Source of the DNA: Geosiphon pyriformis
Taxonomy: Eukaryota; Glomeromycota; Glomeromycetes; Archaeosporales; Geosiphonaceae
NCBI GenBank assembly: GCA_016748015.1
Contig: JAAOMT010000672.1
Coordinates: 13,428 to 77,427 of the forward strand
Direction of reading: 5' to 3'
DNA length: 64,000 nucleotides
Numbering within the stretch: the first letter of the stretch is position 1; the number at the start of each line of letters is the position of its first letter. A model generated the notes under the pieces. The model made no database searches and had not been told where the DNA came from. It saw only the letters and a program-made list of their open reading frames with translations. Below, piece after piece: positions 44,827 to 56,795 of the stretch. Position numbers and translations under genes: made by a program.

Positions 44827-45787
44827 TGTTACCAGAGGTTTTTGGTCTTTTTTTTTGAATGTTGTAACTGTCTGTTGGTTGCAAATTCACGTTTTCTAGA
44901 AGTAGTTGAATCTCCAATAACTGAATTTATCTTCAAATTATCTCTTATAATTTGAACTGCTGGGCTTATAAATGGAATGGCCAATTCCTTGCCAGTTACT
45001 TTATGTAGTTACGTTGTAGTAAATGTCAACTCTTTCCCAGAAATTGCTCATCTGGAAGCTTACTAAAAATGTGTAGTTACTTTGCTATGAAAGTCAACTC
45101 TTCTACAGAAATCTTGTCTGTAGACTACCCTAATAATTATAATAAGAAAATAAAAGAAAAGTAAAAGAAATTGAATTCTGTCAAGGGAAACGTTTTCTAT
45201 CCAGGCCTGAAGTCACTAACAGTTTACTAAAATTGGTAGCTAATCAATTTCAAAATGTTAGTTGGGTTTTGAGGATTTTCCAAGTGCAATAATTAAAAAA
45301 TTTGGTTTTTCAAATTATTTGATATNNNNNNNNNNNNNNNNNNNNTTTCTTGAAGAGAAAAGCTCTTTTTTTATACAACTTGTTGTAGTACTAGTCTATG
45401 AACTTGCACTTTTTCTCTTTGCTCAAATTTTGGCGAACTAAAGATACATTTTGATGGACTACAAGTTATTTCACTGAACTATTAATTAATTTGGGTGAAC
45501 TATTCATAATTTTGGCAAATTTCCATAAATTTTGGTGAATTTCTTATAAATTTCAGCAAATTTCTGTAAATTTCGGCAAATTTTTGAATGTTACAAAGTT
45601 CAGAGTATTGTGTAATTTGATCATTCTACTTTTTGTTATACTAATTAGATTATTTAATTGAGTCATGATATGTGATAATTGATTAAATAATAAATGATAA
45701 TTTGAAATGATATTAATATACTAATTAATTATAGGAATTATAAGAATAATTTCATGCTAATTAATAGCTAAAATTCTACTGGTAACA
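44827..45787 (-). repeat. Gyp1 LTR (5' LTR of G1c), with assembly gap
   Basis: 961 bp from TGTTACCAG to CTGGTAACA, near-identical to 35897-36907. It contains a run of 20 N at 45326-45345. An 11-bp unit near 45160 is missing relative to the other LTR. Confidence 0.9.
45326..45345. other. Assembly gap (20 N)
   Basis: The 20 N replace what is 59 bp in the sister LTR (36407-36465). The gap length is therefore a placeholder. Confidence 0.95.
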
Positions 45788-48720
45788 GCGCCAACTCAGA
45801 ACTTACAAGTCGTGAGACCTGTGACTGAACAATTGACCCAGAACCCCATTGGAGTTCACAAAACTAATAAGTAAAGCAATCTTGCTTTTAGACTGACACT
45901 GGGAAAAGAATTTCAAACCATAAAAAGAGAGGTGGTAAATCATATCACTAGGAAAATTGAGAGGAAGACCAGATTTAAGCTTTAAACCCTTATGAACCAG
46001 AGTATTCTACTTGTTGCACACACCAACAGAAACAAAACTGAACTGTGTCTTGTAGCTGATTATGGAATAGAGAACTGCTAACACCAGGTACAAAAACTGT
46101 TTATCTAAAACCACTTTTCTCAAAACCAAATTGCTGAAAAAATGAATGTCCAAATATGCCTTGACCAAACTAGGCTTAAAAAGACCATCAGTCAAAAAAA
46201 AGATACCAAGATACTGATGAGATTCACTTTTTTTGGCTATGAAAATAGGTGAACCACTGATGAAAAGAAACAGACTGCCAATTCTACTATTAATAGGAAT
46301 GACCACAGTTTTGTTATTATTAATTGAAATGTCATTAATTTGAAAAAATTCACTAGCAATGTTGAGAATATGTTGAGTAGCAGCCTAACTGCTGCCAATC
46401 CAAATTTTGTTGTCAACAAAGGCCCCAACAGCAAAAAAAAAAGAAAGCCCAGCTTGAAAATCAATGCAATTACTCTTGAAGACAAAATGGGAATTAAGTC
46501 TATAACTGCACACACTTTCTTAATGCTTGACTTCACACAAAAGTGGGTCATAAAAAATGTGCCAAAGAAGAGGCAAAAAAACCTCCCCTTGGTCCAACCC
46601 ATTATGTACATGATAGCCATCAAACAAACTGAAATCTGTCATAACCCAATTGGTCTGATTTTTATGAATATTACCAAAAAACTGAATAAACTTGTCACAC
46701 ATTTTGATCCTGACCAAACACTTCTCGAGATGCTCTTATCTAACAGAATCATACGTCTTCTGCATGTTCTATAACACCAGCCAGAGCTCCCGATCCTTTT
46801 CCAAAGCATCCTCAACAATTGAACCAATAGCAAAAATAGGAGTTTGGGTTGTTGTACCCTTCAAGACTGAAAAATTATTCCTTTGAAGAATGTCATGAGT
46901 ACTACATGCCAGCAATATTCTATTAGAGAGAATCTTGGAGAAGATTTTGTGAACTCTTTCGATCAAAGCTATAGGTCAGATGTTTGTAAGAACTCCTTTC
47001 CACTTATATGGTTTAAGAATTATCGAAACTCAGGCTTCCCTTCAAAGACCAGGCACAGATTCACAAGATAGGCAAGAATTTAGAAGCATTAACAACATAT
47101 CCAAAACAGATCTATCACAATGTTTCCACAACTCATTTGAAATACCCGAGAGACTAGCAGTCTTGCCATCAGGTAGATCAAAAACCACGCCAAACAATTC
47201 CAAAAACTCAATTGGTTGTATTACACCCCAAAAAATCTTGTCGAAAACATAGCTTAAAGACCTATACTGATAGTACTACTCTTTCAGGATATCAAGAACT
47301 ACCCTATGCTTCCTAGTCCAGCCTTCTATGATTTCATCCACCTTTGATTTTACAGGACCAGGTTCCAAAATTAGCTCATCATTCACAACCAAGTGATCTA
47401 AAATAACCTTGCAGAAAGGACACTCCAGAACACTTTGAATAGTGTAATCTTTGTTCAGCTCGAAACTTTCCATCTTTTTGTTGATTGCCAATTTGATTTG
47501 AGATTCCTTTCCATGCCTCAATTCTGCCAGTTTAAGTGAGCAATAAATTTTTTTGACCTTGGAGAGAGCTGACTGAATGGTATCAAAAGGAGAGCCAAAG
47601 AGAAAAAAAGATCTGACCATAGAAGCATTATTATTATCAAGAGAACTTCAGACATCCAACAGTGAAATGAACTTATTATGACAAGTCGACCAAGAAGCCT
47701 TAACCAATCTTGATACTAAAAGTTCCAATTTATGAAATTTGGATGATTTTTTAGTGAAGACATCATTATAGTCTTTGAATCATTTCTTTTTAAACACCTT
47801 ATTGGCCAAAAGAACTATAATTTTGCAAACAATATCCCACATTGCATCCAAATCTGAGAATCCTGTGGTAACAGCAAACTCATCCAAGAACATTGTGGCA
47901 TTAGCTGACATGGCACTCTTAAAATTGATCCATTTACTCTTATCAGTACCCTTGAAGTCAAACTTCCATTGGTCTTTATTCGCTTACTTGCAAAGAGAGT
48001 TTAACTGCATATCCAAAAGTCTACTCAAACCCACAGACACAGAAACAGATTGGTAATCTGTGTTAAAATGCTCACTGACTTCCGAAACATCATGATTCAC
48101 TATTGTATTGACCAAGTTTGGGGATACAAGCATATAATCAATTGTCTTCTTTATACCTCTGGAATTTGCCCAAGTAGGCTTCTTAACAGCTGAATTACCA
48201 ACCAAGGAATTAACTAGTCCCAAATCAAGACATTTTTTGAAACTCACATACTTGTGAGAGCCATCTTCATTGAAATTACCACCAAAAATGATAAAAATTT
48301 GTTGACTGCCTTCGCAATAAGAGAGTTAATATCACCAGCCTGAGAGAACCAAACCACTGAAGAGACACCAGCATAAAGTCCCAAAATTGACACTGAAAGT
48401 TTGTTCTTGAAAAGCAACTTGATAGACAGAAGCCGACCAGGCACCTCAGAAACTTTACTCACATGCTGAGCCAGAGAAACGTCCATGATTATGGCAACCT
48501 CAGCACCAAGAAAACCTGTATCCAAACCAGAGGTAAAAATCTGAACACCATCAAACCTATCTTTGATCCATGGCCTGCAGCCAGACCTTAATTTTGTTTC
48601 CATAACTATCAAGACCAAATTTCTCATTTCCCTATGTTAACAAACAACGTCTTCCTGCTTAGCAGGGACATTGATACCTCGAACATTGCATGTAGCAAAT
48701 TTCCAAACCAGATCTGTCAT
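45788..48720 (-). pseudogene. LINE-B ORF2, first part (endonuclease and RT)
   Basis: Starts at ATG 48720-48718, overlapping the ORF1 stop as ATGA. The endonuclease reads FATCNVRGINVPAKQEDV, METKLRSG, VSILGLYAG and TIDYMLVSPN. The reverse transcriptase follows: RVHKIFSKILSNRI, NNFSVLKGTTTQTPIF, KMCDKFIQFFGNIHK, GYHVHNGLDQGEV and PLLWHIFYDPLL. The active site FVDD is FVDN at 46409-46420. One frameshift near 48247 and several stops occur. The ORF is cut by G1c at 45788 and continues at 35892. Confidence 0.88.
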
Positions 48721-50549
48721 TGGGAAAGATGAGGAGCAGGAATCAAACTAGCATTGTCCATTCTAGCTGAAAAGCTTATAACTATAACTGAAAGAATTCT
48801 CAATATTTCTTCCATTTTCGAGACAACCGAAGAATCAAAATTCGCCACTCCTGCAACAGTTCCACCACCAATAACCACACCTGAACCCTTACTTATCACT
48901 ATATCCGCTTCTTGATTCTGTGATGAAGGGGTCACCAATGGCTGACATCCAGGGCTAAGCTGGAAAACCATTGGCCCAGGTGCATCCAACCTCTTAGCCA
49001 GCTTATCCATACATTCTGCGAGGCTGACGAGACTGTGCTCAAGAGCAGCAAACCTATTATTTAACATTGAGGAAACTTGCAGAGTAGGCTTCATCTCCGA
49101 AGAGGAGCCATTATTCAACAGAACATTCCAAACAGGGAGAGGAGGGAAGGAGGACCCAGCAACAATCTTGGCCCACGAGATACCACCAAAAGAAATAGGA
49201 CAAACAATAGGTGCCAAATGCTTGGTGTAAATGGCCGCCAGCCTGTTTTTATCTGCATCTGAAAGAATCCGACATGGCAAGCCACCAGAGAATGATTTCT
49301 CATCTGTTACACAGCCCAGAAAGATATGACTCAGTTTCCTACACTTTGCATATTTAGCAGAACCAAGATAGGACCAACAAAATTGAGCACCTTTCAACAT
49401 GGGTGTGGTTCCCATGACAGCATCCAATAATTCCACTGACTCAAAACAAACAATGGTGCATCTGGCCCAGACATATATGACTGGATGGCAATCAATCACA
49501 CATGTTTTCCCACTCACAGAACCAATAAAGTCCCAAATGTTATGAGCATTTGTTTCTGCTGAAAGAGTATAGAGCAGTGTCCTATAATGATCCCTTATAT
49601 CCCATGTTATTTTGTCTAAATCTGATCTGGCAACATGCACCGCATCTTTCCCAATTAGAATGGACCACCTAACTACTAAAAGATCTGCCTGATTTTGCTC
49701 CTCAAATTCAATGATCACTTTCTGCTACAGTCCCACCAACTGCATCTTGATCAACTTAATAGTACCAAATTCAGCTAGTGCAGCATGCACAGCTTTAGCC
49801 GATGTTTCAACTGGAATTTCCTTCAACACCACAGCCCAATCTGAGCGACCAGTTGATTTTTTAAGATCGGTGTTCACCAAGATTTTTGCATCAGCAGCTA
49901 ATTTGGTAGTTTTCATTAAGCTAGATTTGGAAGTGAATGTCATCCAGATAATCCCAGAAAATTTTGAGAGGGTAAAGGCCCCCCCAAAACCATTGATTTT
50001 CGAAAATAATTTCCTGACCACAGCCAGCTTGTCTTGAGCAGATTTTCCAGAAATATTGACCAGATCAATGTTCAAAGCAAAAAACTTCCTAGTAGGCACA
50101 TCAACCAATTTTTTGAGAGGAGGGGGAAGCACTACAGATTCATTCAGAAAAATGTTATCATCATCATCATTGCCCAGAAAGTTGATTTTGCCCAAAGGCT
50201 TGCTTAGAGCCTGCTTGGTAACCAATCTCGGACCCTTTGGCATTTGGTTACTGTCTTTTCCTTCAAGAACATCTCCCTCTCCATAATTCAGATTAGTTTC
50301 CTCAATCAAAAACTCCTCCTCCATATCTACACTGTCAGATTTAGTAGTATCACCAGCTTTAGACCTCCAAGAACTACCAACTGGTTTACTAGGTAAAACC
50401 ATATTATGAACAATACTGTCTTTTAGAACACCCCCTTTTCTTTTCTTTCTAGAGACAACATCTTTGCTAACAGTATCCACACTAAAGCCCTTGACAGATT
50501 TCTTCATCGCAGCCACACTGGGACCAACAATGGTCTCGTAGTCAAGCAA
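48717..50549 (-). pseudogene. LINE-B ORF1 (RRM-like and zinc knuckle)
   Basis: A 611-codon frame broken by a single TAG at 49725-49727, from MLDYETIVGPSVAAMKK to PAPHLSQ. The N-terminal part is charged and probably disordered (RKKRKGG, DMEEEFLIEE). Then come two RRM-like folds (FALNIDLVNISG, later WAVVLKEIPVETSAKAVHAALAEFG) and a degraded zinc knuckle (AKYAKCRKLSHIFLGC). A coiled-coil-like stretch near the end reads RFAALEHSLVSLAECMDKLAKRL. ORF1 proteins of LINEs bind the element RNA and act as chaperones. One stop in more than 600 codons makes this copy relatively young. Confidence 0.82.
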
Positions 50550-51400
50550 AAATAGTTTTGATTTATCATATTGAATTGTAAAAAACTTTTTTCAAAAAAA
50601 ACTTTTAACTCTTTTTTTAAAAATTTGGGACAAAGAAGAGAAAGAAGTTTTATATTATTTATTAAATTTTATAATAAAAAAAAAAATAAAAAAAAATAGT
50701 ATTAATTAAAAAATTATATATATATAATAAAAATAAAAAATACAATAATAATTATTTAATTTAATTTTTTATTATTTATTTAATAAATAAAACTCAATTA
50801 TTATTTAATATAATATAATAACTAAATATTTTAAACTAAATATAAATTATGTATTTATTATATATAAGTAGTTATTTAAATTAATTAAGATAATATTACA
50901 TAAGTATATATTTGTTTAATTAATAAAAAATAAAATAAATAATATTATTAAATAAGATTATTAACAGATTATAAACAAGATAAAATATAGTAAAATTATT
51001 ATAAACTAAACCATTTTTTATATATTAATTTTATATTTAGATCTATATAATTACATATTGTTATAATAATTAATTATTAAATTTCAAACAAATTTAATCA
51101 ACTTAAAAACTGTAATTTTAATATTATTAAAAATCAAAAATATTTTATATAATTAATTATTAAAAATAAAACTTTTTTTTAAAATTATATAAATATTAAC
51201 ATTAATTATATTAACAAATAACATTTACAATATTAATAACAAAAAACTTATATATTAATTAAAAATATTTAATAATTTTTTACATAATAAATTATCAATA
51301 ATATATATAAATAAATAGTTAAAACTTTTATTTTATTATAATATAAACACAAAATACTTAAATAAAAATGAATAAAAAAAATTTTTTGTCTTCTTAATTT
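50550..51400. other. AT-rich spacer between divergent LINE-type elements
   Basis: Lies between the 5' ends of LINE-B (minus) and the ORF1-only element (plus). Nothing but A/T-rich simple sequence is seen, including TATATATA runs. The 5' UTRs of both elements may lie here but cannot be delimited. Confidence 0.45.
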
Positions 51401-51401
51401 T

Positions 51402-53558
51402 ATGATCATGACCAGAGCAAAGAGTAAAAAAGCTGTACCTGATATTTGTCCTAAGATATCTAATAAAATTTCAATTAGAGGAGCTCTCTCTATTATAGAA
51501 GCAATTAAGCAAAACATTTTAGAAGCCTTCTCTTTATTCAGTAATCGTGAAAAGCTGCCTTTGATAGTCATTAAAGCAACTTCCTCATCTTTGACTGGTT
51601 TCTCATCAGTCAAAGTTCTCTTAAAGAAACACACTTGGATTAGTCCCAATGTTGCCTCAACCCCTTCAAAGAGCCCAAAAATTTTTAATAATAGACCAGT
51701 AAATAAGTTGGTATTCTCCTCTATAGCTTCAATATCTGGTGCTTTTAGCACCTCCTCTTCAAAGAAAATGGTCAAAAAGACCAAAAGTTCAGAAAAGTGA
51801 GAGCAGTCACTCGCCTCTGCTATTGTTACACCAAAACCCTTTGTGGTTCCCAATGAGATCTTAGATAAGATCTTCATAATATTATCAGGCATGTCATCCA
51901 AGATGGGCCAAAATCAATCACTGACTGTGTTGCCAAATGTGGTATCTTCCAGAAGATTTTTACTGATTTTAGAAGTAAAACAATCTCTTTCTGTTGGGTC
52001 ACCTGTTCTTGAGAACTGGGCTGATCAAATGAAAACTGAATCATCTCCTTTTTTAGTTTCTGGTGTTACTTCTGATGGTGCTTGGGAAACTATTGCTAGT
52101 TGTCAAAGATTTGCTGGGTGGGTGGTCTCCACTCTGGTGCTTGGTGCTACTTTTAAGATTAAATTGGCTTATGTTAAGACTGTTTTTCAGTCAGTATATG
52201 GTTTTTTGGGTGCAAAGTCAGTATCAAAAGACAATATGAAGCTATTTTGTGTGGAGTTTGCTTCTCAAGTGTCTTTAGAAGTTGTATTGTTGGTTGAGCT
52301 TACAAGCTCTGTACATTTGGCCACCCTCAAAATTGCCAAGTCTTTGGTAGTTTCTGAGTCTGGTTCCCCTTTTGCTACTGTTGTGCTGCATGATGTGCCC
52401 TTGGGTGTATCTGCTGCTGACATTAAGACAGCTCTAAGTGTTTTTGGTGTGGTTATTCATGTTGTGCTAAAGCCTGCTAATATTTGGCAATATGTGATGG
52501 TTTATTTTGAGAATTTGGTTGCTGTTACATCTGTTTTTAATCACTGGTCAGTTTTGGTGAGCAAAAATAGTGTTTGGATTCTTTCTCTTGTAAATTAACA
52601 AGAAACAATTATGTCTCATGATAGGTTTAAGACCAAATTAGTCAACCTTCCTCCTGGCTGCACTGTTTTTGAAATCAGTGATATGATTTCTCAAATTGGT
52701 GGTCGGACTTGTTTTATTCCTTGGTTTATTGATTCTGGTCATTGTTTCTGCTTTGTTTTGGTCACATTTGGCTTTCAAGCTGATTTGGATCTTGCTATTA
52801 TCAAAACTGGTACACTGAAAAAATGCCATATCTGGTAAGAAACTTTTGGTTGTAAATGCTGTTTTAAGTGCCAAGGGACTGGCTATCTGGCTGTTGACTG
52901 TAAAATGTTCTTGCTTTCTCCTCCCAAAACTCCCAAAGTATTCAATCCACATGTTGTGAGTAATGTTTCTTATGTTAAAGTTTTTGCCCCTCTAAATGTT
53001 TCTGGATTTTCTTCTTTGGTGGCTTCTGATCTGTTGGCTTCTCCACTTGCTATATCTTTTGCCATTCCTGTTGCTGACTTTGCTACTAAGCTTAAGTTGA
53101 ATTCTATGAAGAAACAGATTTTGGATCTAACTGCTTTGGTTAAGTTTATTATTGAGCCAATTGGTTCTTTGGTTACTTTGGTTACTACTCTTTTGAATAA
53201 TAATGCTGTCAAGGCTTTAAAGATTGAGAAAGATCTTCTGACTATGTGTAATGCCTCCAAAGGCTTTGTTGATCTTTTGGTTGGTGTGTCTAAGGATTTT
53301 GCCAGTTTTAAGACTGAGATAAAGTTTGGTAATTTTGATGATGATGATATTGGTGCTGCCAAGACTTCTTTATTGAATGATGACACAGTTGACCATGCAG
53401 TTGCTTTGTGGCAAATGTGTAGTCCTAAAGTTAAAGGTAATAGTAAAAAAACTAGATTGTTTTTTAGTAAGTTTATTTTTGATTCTAGAAATTTGAATGG
53501 TATTATTGAGAGACTTGGTAAGCTGGGTTTCCTCCCGGTTTTTTTTGACTTAGCTTAG
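51402..53558 (+). pseudogene. LINE ORF1-type gene without ORF2, copy 1
   Basis: One frame of 719 codons with three stops (TGA 51801, TAA about 52596, TAA 52836). Copy 2 has Trp, Gln and Trp at these places. Visible features: a basic start (MIMTRAKSKK), KKMVKKTKSSEK, an RRM-like domain (VVLHDVPLGVSAADIKTALSVFG) and a second RNA-binding-like part (KTKLVNLPPGCTVFEISDMI). A zinc knuckle CFKCQGTGYLAVDC follows, whose His is Tyr here. A long helical C-terminal region includes KKQILDLTALVKFI. It is a diverged homologue of LINE-B ORF1. After the TAG comes a LINE-like 3' UTR rather than ORF2. Confidence 0.78.
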
Positions 53559-53700
53559 TTGGTGTTTTGACTGATTTGGGTGGTTGGTCACATGTAGAAA
53601 GAGCATAAGACACATTTAATTTTGTAATCTCATAGTAATGCAGTGTATTAGATAATGTTTAGGCACACTTTGTTAAAACGTTAATAATAATAAAAATGAT
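53559..53700 (+). repeat. LINE-type 3' UTR after ORF1-only copy 1
   Basis: Contains GGTCACATGTAGAAAGAGCAT, the motif shared with the 3' end of LINE-B, and ends in an AATAATAATAAAAATGA tail near 53680-53697. This is how LINE ends look in this window. Confidence 0.65.
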
Positions 53701-55085
53701 TATATAATTTTTTTTAATTATAACAAACAACTTTTTATGTATAAACTAATTATTAATTTGTTTATAAATTAAAACCATATAAAAATTAAAATATTAAATT
53801 ATAATAACTAGATTTAATTTATATTTTTAATTATATTTTTATTAATAATATTAATATTAAAGCCAATTTTTTAATATAACAAAATATCTAATATTATTAA
53901 ATATTGTTATATTATTTGTTTTAATAAATTTTTTTAACTAAAAATAAAAAAATAAAAAAAGTGTATATAATATTATTAAGAAGCTAATATATTTATTTTT
54001 AAAGATTTTATAATGGTTTTTTACTTTGAATTAAATAATATTTAAATTGTTTTTTAATAATATTAATAATATGATATTTTTTTATTTAACAATAATTATA
54101 AAAGTTTGATAATAACAATTTTTTTTTAAAAATACAAATATTTAAAACAGTTTGACTGTTTAAATTTATCAAAACACTATTAAATTGTAAAATATATTTT
54201 AAAATCAAAATAACTGTTTACAATTTAGTTATAATTAATAAAATTAAATTTAAAACTTTAATATTAATATTTATTTCAAATTTGTAAAAAATACAAAAAC
54301 TGTTAACTATTAAAAACAACAATATTTTTTTAAACAGCAAAACATTTTTTTTAACTTTGTATATAAAACAAAAGAAGCTTTAATTAACTTTATTAAAAAA
54401 ATACCAATAAATTTAATAATAAACTTAATAAATAAAACTAATTTAACCAATTTAAAATTTAAAAAAGTTTAATTTAAAATTAATTATAAAATTAAAAATA
54501 AGAATAACAATAAAAACAACAAAAAAAAACCAAAAATTTTAACATAAAACTAAATATTAACAAAATAAATTTTAAAATTTTAAAAAAATAAAAATATTTT
54601 ATAGTTTATAATTAAATAATTTAGGTTTTAATATTTAAAATAACAAAAATTAAAAGTTTTTTATTAAATACAATTTTTTTTTCAAAATATTAGTTTTAAT
54701 AATTATAGTATTTAAATTTTCTTAAAAACTAAAAAAAAATTAATCAACTTGGTTTTAAATATATCATAAAAAACAACAATTTTTTATTAATTAAAAAGTA
54801 AAAAATTTTAATATTATTCTTTATTATTAAAAATAATCAGCAAATAATAATTATTTTAATAGTTTTAAACTTTTTAAAATATATAACATATTATTATTAG
54901 TTAATAAACTTTAAATTAATTTTAAAAACTTTATTAAAAACATTTATAGTATTTTTAATATTATTAACAAAAACTTAAAAAAAATATTACATAAAAACAA
55001 AAATAATAAATATTATAAAAATTTAACAATTTTTAAAACAATAAAAATTAAAAAATTAGTAAATTAAACTTATAATACTTCTAAA
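53701..55085. other. AT-rich gene-free region
   Basis: Dense stops in all frames and long A/T runs. No recognisable gene or repeat boundary. It may contain the decayed upstream part of LINE-D. Confidence 0.45.
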
Positions 55086-55847
55086 AAGTAATAATAAGAT
55101 AAGCTGGTTTGACCAGTAGACCCTCTACTGGCATCTGCACTTATTTTATGAAAGCTCTATATTATTGGCTATCTGTTGTTGTATAGAAGCAGCTTTACAA
55201 CAAATACTATTCTGGTGTGACATATTTATATTGTGGTAATATTAAGATGTCAAATCATGTTTTTTCTTGTATGGTCAACAAATCTGCTCATAGCCAGTTG
55301 TTGGATGCTCATGTAGCTTCTTGGAGAGCACTTTTTGGTCTTTTTTGTTTGTCTTCTTGTGTGTTTTAGTTGATGTTATCTTGTGCTTTTAATGTTAATG
55401 TGTGTATAGCCATTTCTAAGAGTTTTGTCTTTGCAGGTTGGCTTCAAAAGGCAGTGTTTATTTTTGGTAATCCCAAAGTAGCACATCTAAAAGTTGTAGA
55501 ATTTGTGTGAACTTTTTGCCTTACTTTTAAGGATAAGATTTGGTTGGTTTGGGCTAAGCATTATGCCTTTATAGAAAAAAATGGGCTAATTCTGCCAGGT
55601 GGTTTGGCTCCTATCTCGATTTTTGGTCTGTCTTTAGGGTTGTCTACTGGTATTGTTAGATTGCTTGGTGTTGCTAAGACATTTGGTATTTGTTTCAGGT
55701 TTTATAAGACTTGTTTGTTTTTTTCAAGAGTTGGTGACCCAGTTTTGGTTCATATAGATGTTTAGTGTTGTTTTAATCAGCTCAAATGGCTGGTCATATA
55801 TAAAAAAAGCATGATTCACATCTAGTTTAGATTATTTATATTGATGT
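55086..55847 (+). pseudogene. LINE-D, C-terminal ORF2 fragment
   Basis: The 3' end of a 5'-truncated LINE. Reading with stops and shifts gives YFMKALYYWLS-like text, a zinc-like YLYCGNIKMSNHVFSC, then an open end: IWLVWAKHYAFIEKNGLILPGG, LLGVAKTFGICFRFYKTCLFFS and VLVHIDV, stop at 55763-55765. The 3' UTR follows (GCTGGTCATATATAAAAAAAGCAT) and is split at 55847 by a solo LTR. Confidence 0.8.
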
Positions 55848-56727
55848 TGTTACAGATGATTCTTTGGGGTGTCGAGTGAATAACAAACCTGTAACTTGGT
55901 GCTCAAAGCAATTGGTGATGATGATAATCTGAAGGTATTTTATCTGAAGGTTTTCCAATTGAGTTCTTTGTATAATGGACAAAGATTCACTAATAACAGT
56001 TTATCAGTAGTTTCCTGAAACTGTAGTTTTGTCAATTGCTTGCTCAGCTTGATGGTTGATGATTCTTCTGGTACAATATTCTTTGTAAGTGTATACCAGT
56101 GCTGTTTCCTGACATTAGTTCCTCCATAAGTCCTCCAAAAGTAAGTATTGTTTAAGCAAGTTTATTCCTCTGTAAGTTTTTTAAGAGTAAATTCTTTAAT
56201 CAAGTTAGTAGACAACAAAGAAAATAAAGAAAAGATAAAAAAGAAAATAAGAAATAAGCCAAGACAATTTGCAAGTTAGTATTCCATCAATAGCCATGAT
56301 CAAGAGCTATTGTTCCAGTATGGTTAAATATCAGTTACTATCAACATGAAGTGTTAATAGTGAAGAATAAATTTGATATAGTGAATAATTATTTATTTGA
56401 AGATTGTGATAACTAAGCTAAGAATTCTTGGTGTTCATTTTTCTTTTCTGCTTCTAATATTACTGCTATATATACATATTTGAGATTCCTCAATTTTTCA
56501 ATTCCTTGTGACAGGAATCCTGGAATTCCTGGAATCTTGCAATTCCTGATAAGAGGAATCCTAAAATTTTGGAATCCTGCGATTCTTCGTCAAAGAATCC
56601 TGAAATTCCTGGAATCCTGCAATTCCTCTGAGAAAAATCCTGGAATTTCACATTTACTATGTCTATTTCTGATTGGCTAATATCTACTTGCTAATAATAA
56701 TATACTTCCTATATTCTATGAGTAACA
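55848..56727 (-). repeat. Solo Gyp2 LTR with ATGT duplication
   Basis: The best-preserved Gyp2 LTR here: 880 bp from TGTTACAGATGATTC to GAGTAACA on the plus strand. It is flanked by perfect ATGT copies (55844-55847 and 56728-56731), inside the LINE-D 3' UTR. It has a TATA stretch near 56468-56475 and three to four 40-bp repeats. Confidence 0.92.
56514..56648. repeat. Three to four 40-bp units rich in GGAATTCC
   Basis: Units spaced about 40 bp begin near 56514, 56555, 56594 and 56634 (partial). Each combines GGAATCCTGGAATTCC-like and CTGCAATTCC-like words that can fold back. Decayed versions appear in every Gyp2 LTR of the window. Confidence 0.7.
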
Positions 56728-56795
56728 ATGTATTGTGTTAGGTAGTGTTTGGATCTCACTTGTAAAATGTAATAATAATAAAAAATAAGATAATT
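56728..56795 (+). repeat. LINE-D 3' tail
   Basis: Continues the LINE 3' UTR after the LTR (GTTAGGTAGTGTTTGGATCTCACTT matches the LINE-B end) and finishes with TGTAATAATAATAAAAAAT. Confidence 0.65.

Larger units (their letters stand above)
35897..45787 (-). mobile_element. Gyp1 copy G1c, near-complete Ty3/Gypsy element in LINE-B
   Basis: A 9.9-kb minus-strand element with both LTRs, primer site, Gag-Pol frame, third ORF and polypurine tract. It splits LINE-B ORF2. Flanks are GCGT (35893-35896) and GCGC (45788-45791), a 4-bp duplication with one C/T change. The two LTRs look about 96% alike over the first 320 bp by eye, mostly C/T and G/A differences, so it is a fairly recent insert. In-frame stops, a frameshift between 39625 and 38792 and a mutated RT active site (YLDN) make it inactive. 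Confidence 0.92.

Noticed and set aside
46340-46774. A 144-residue open frame on the plus strand.
   Set aside because: It is antisense to the LINE-B reverse transcriptase. The minus-strand reading matches known RT motifs; this one matches nothing.
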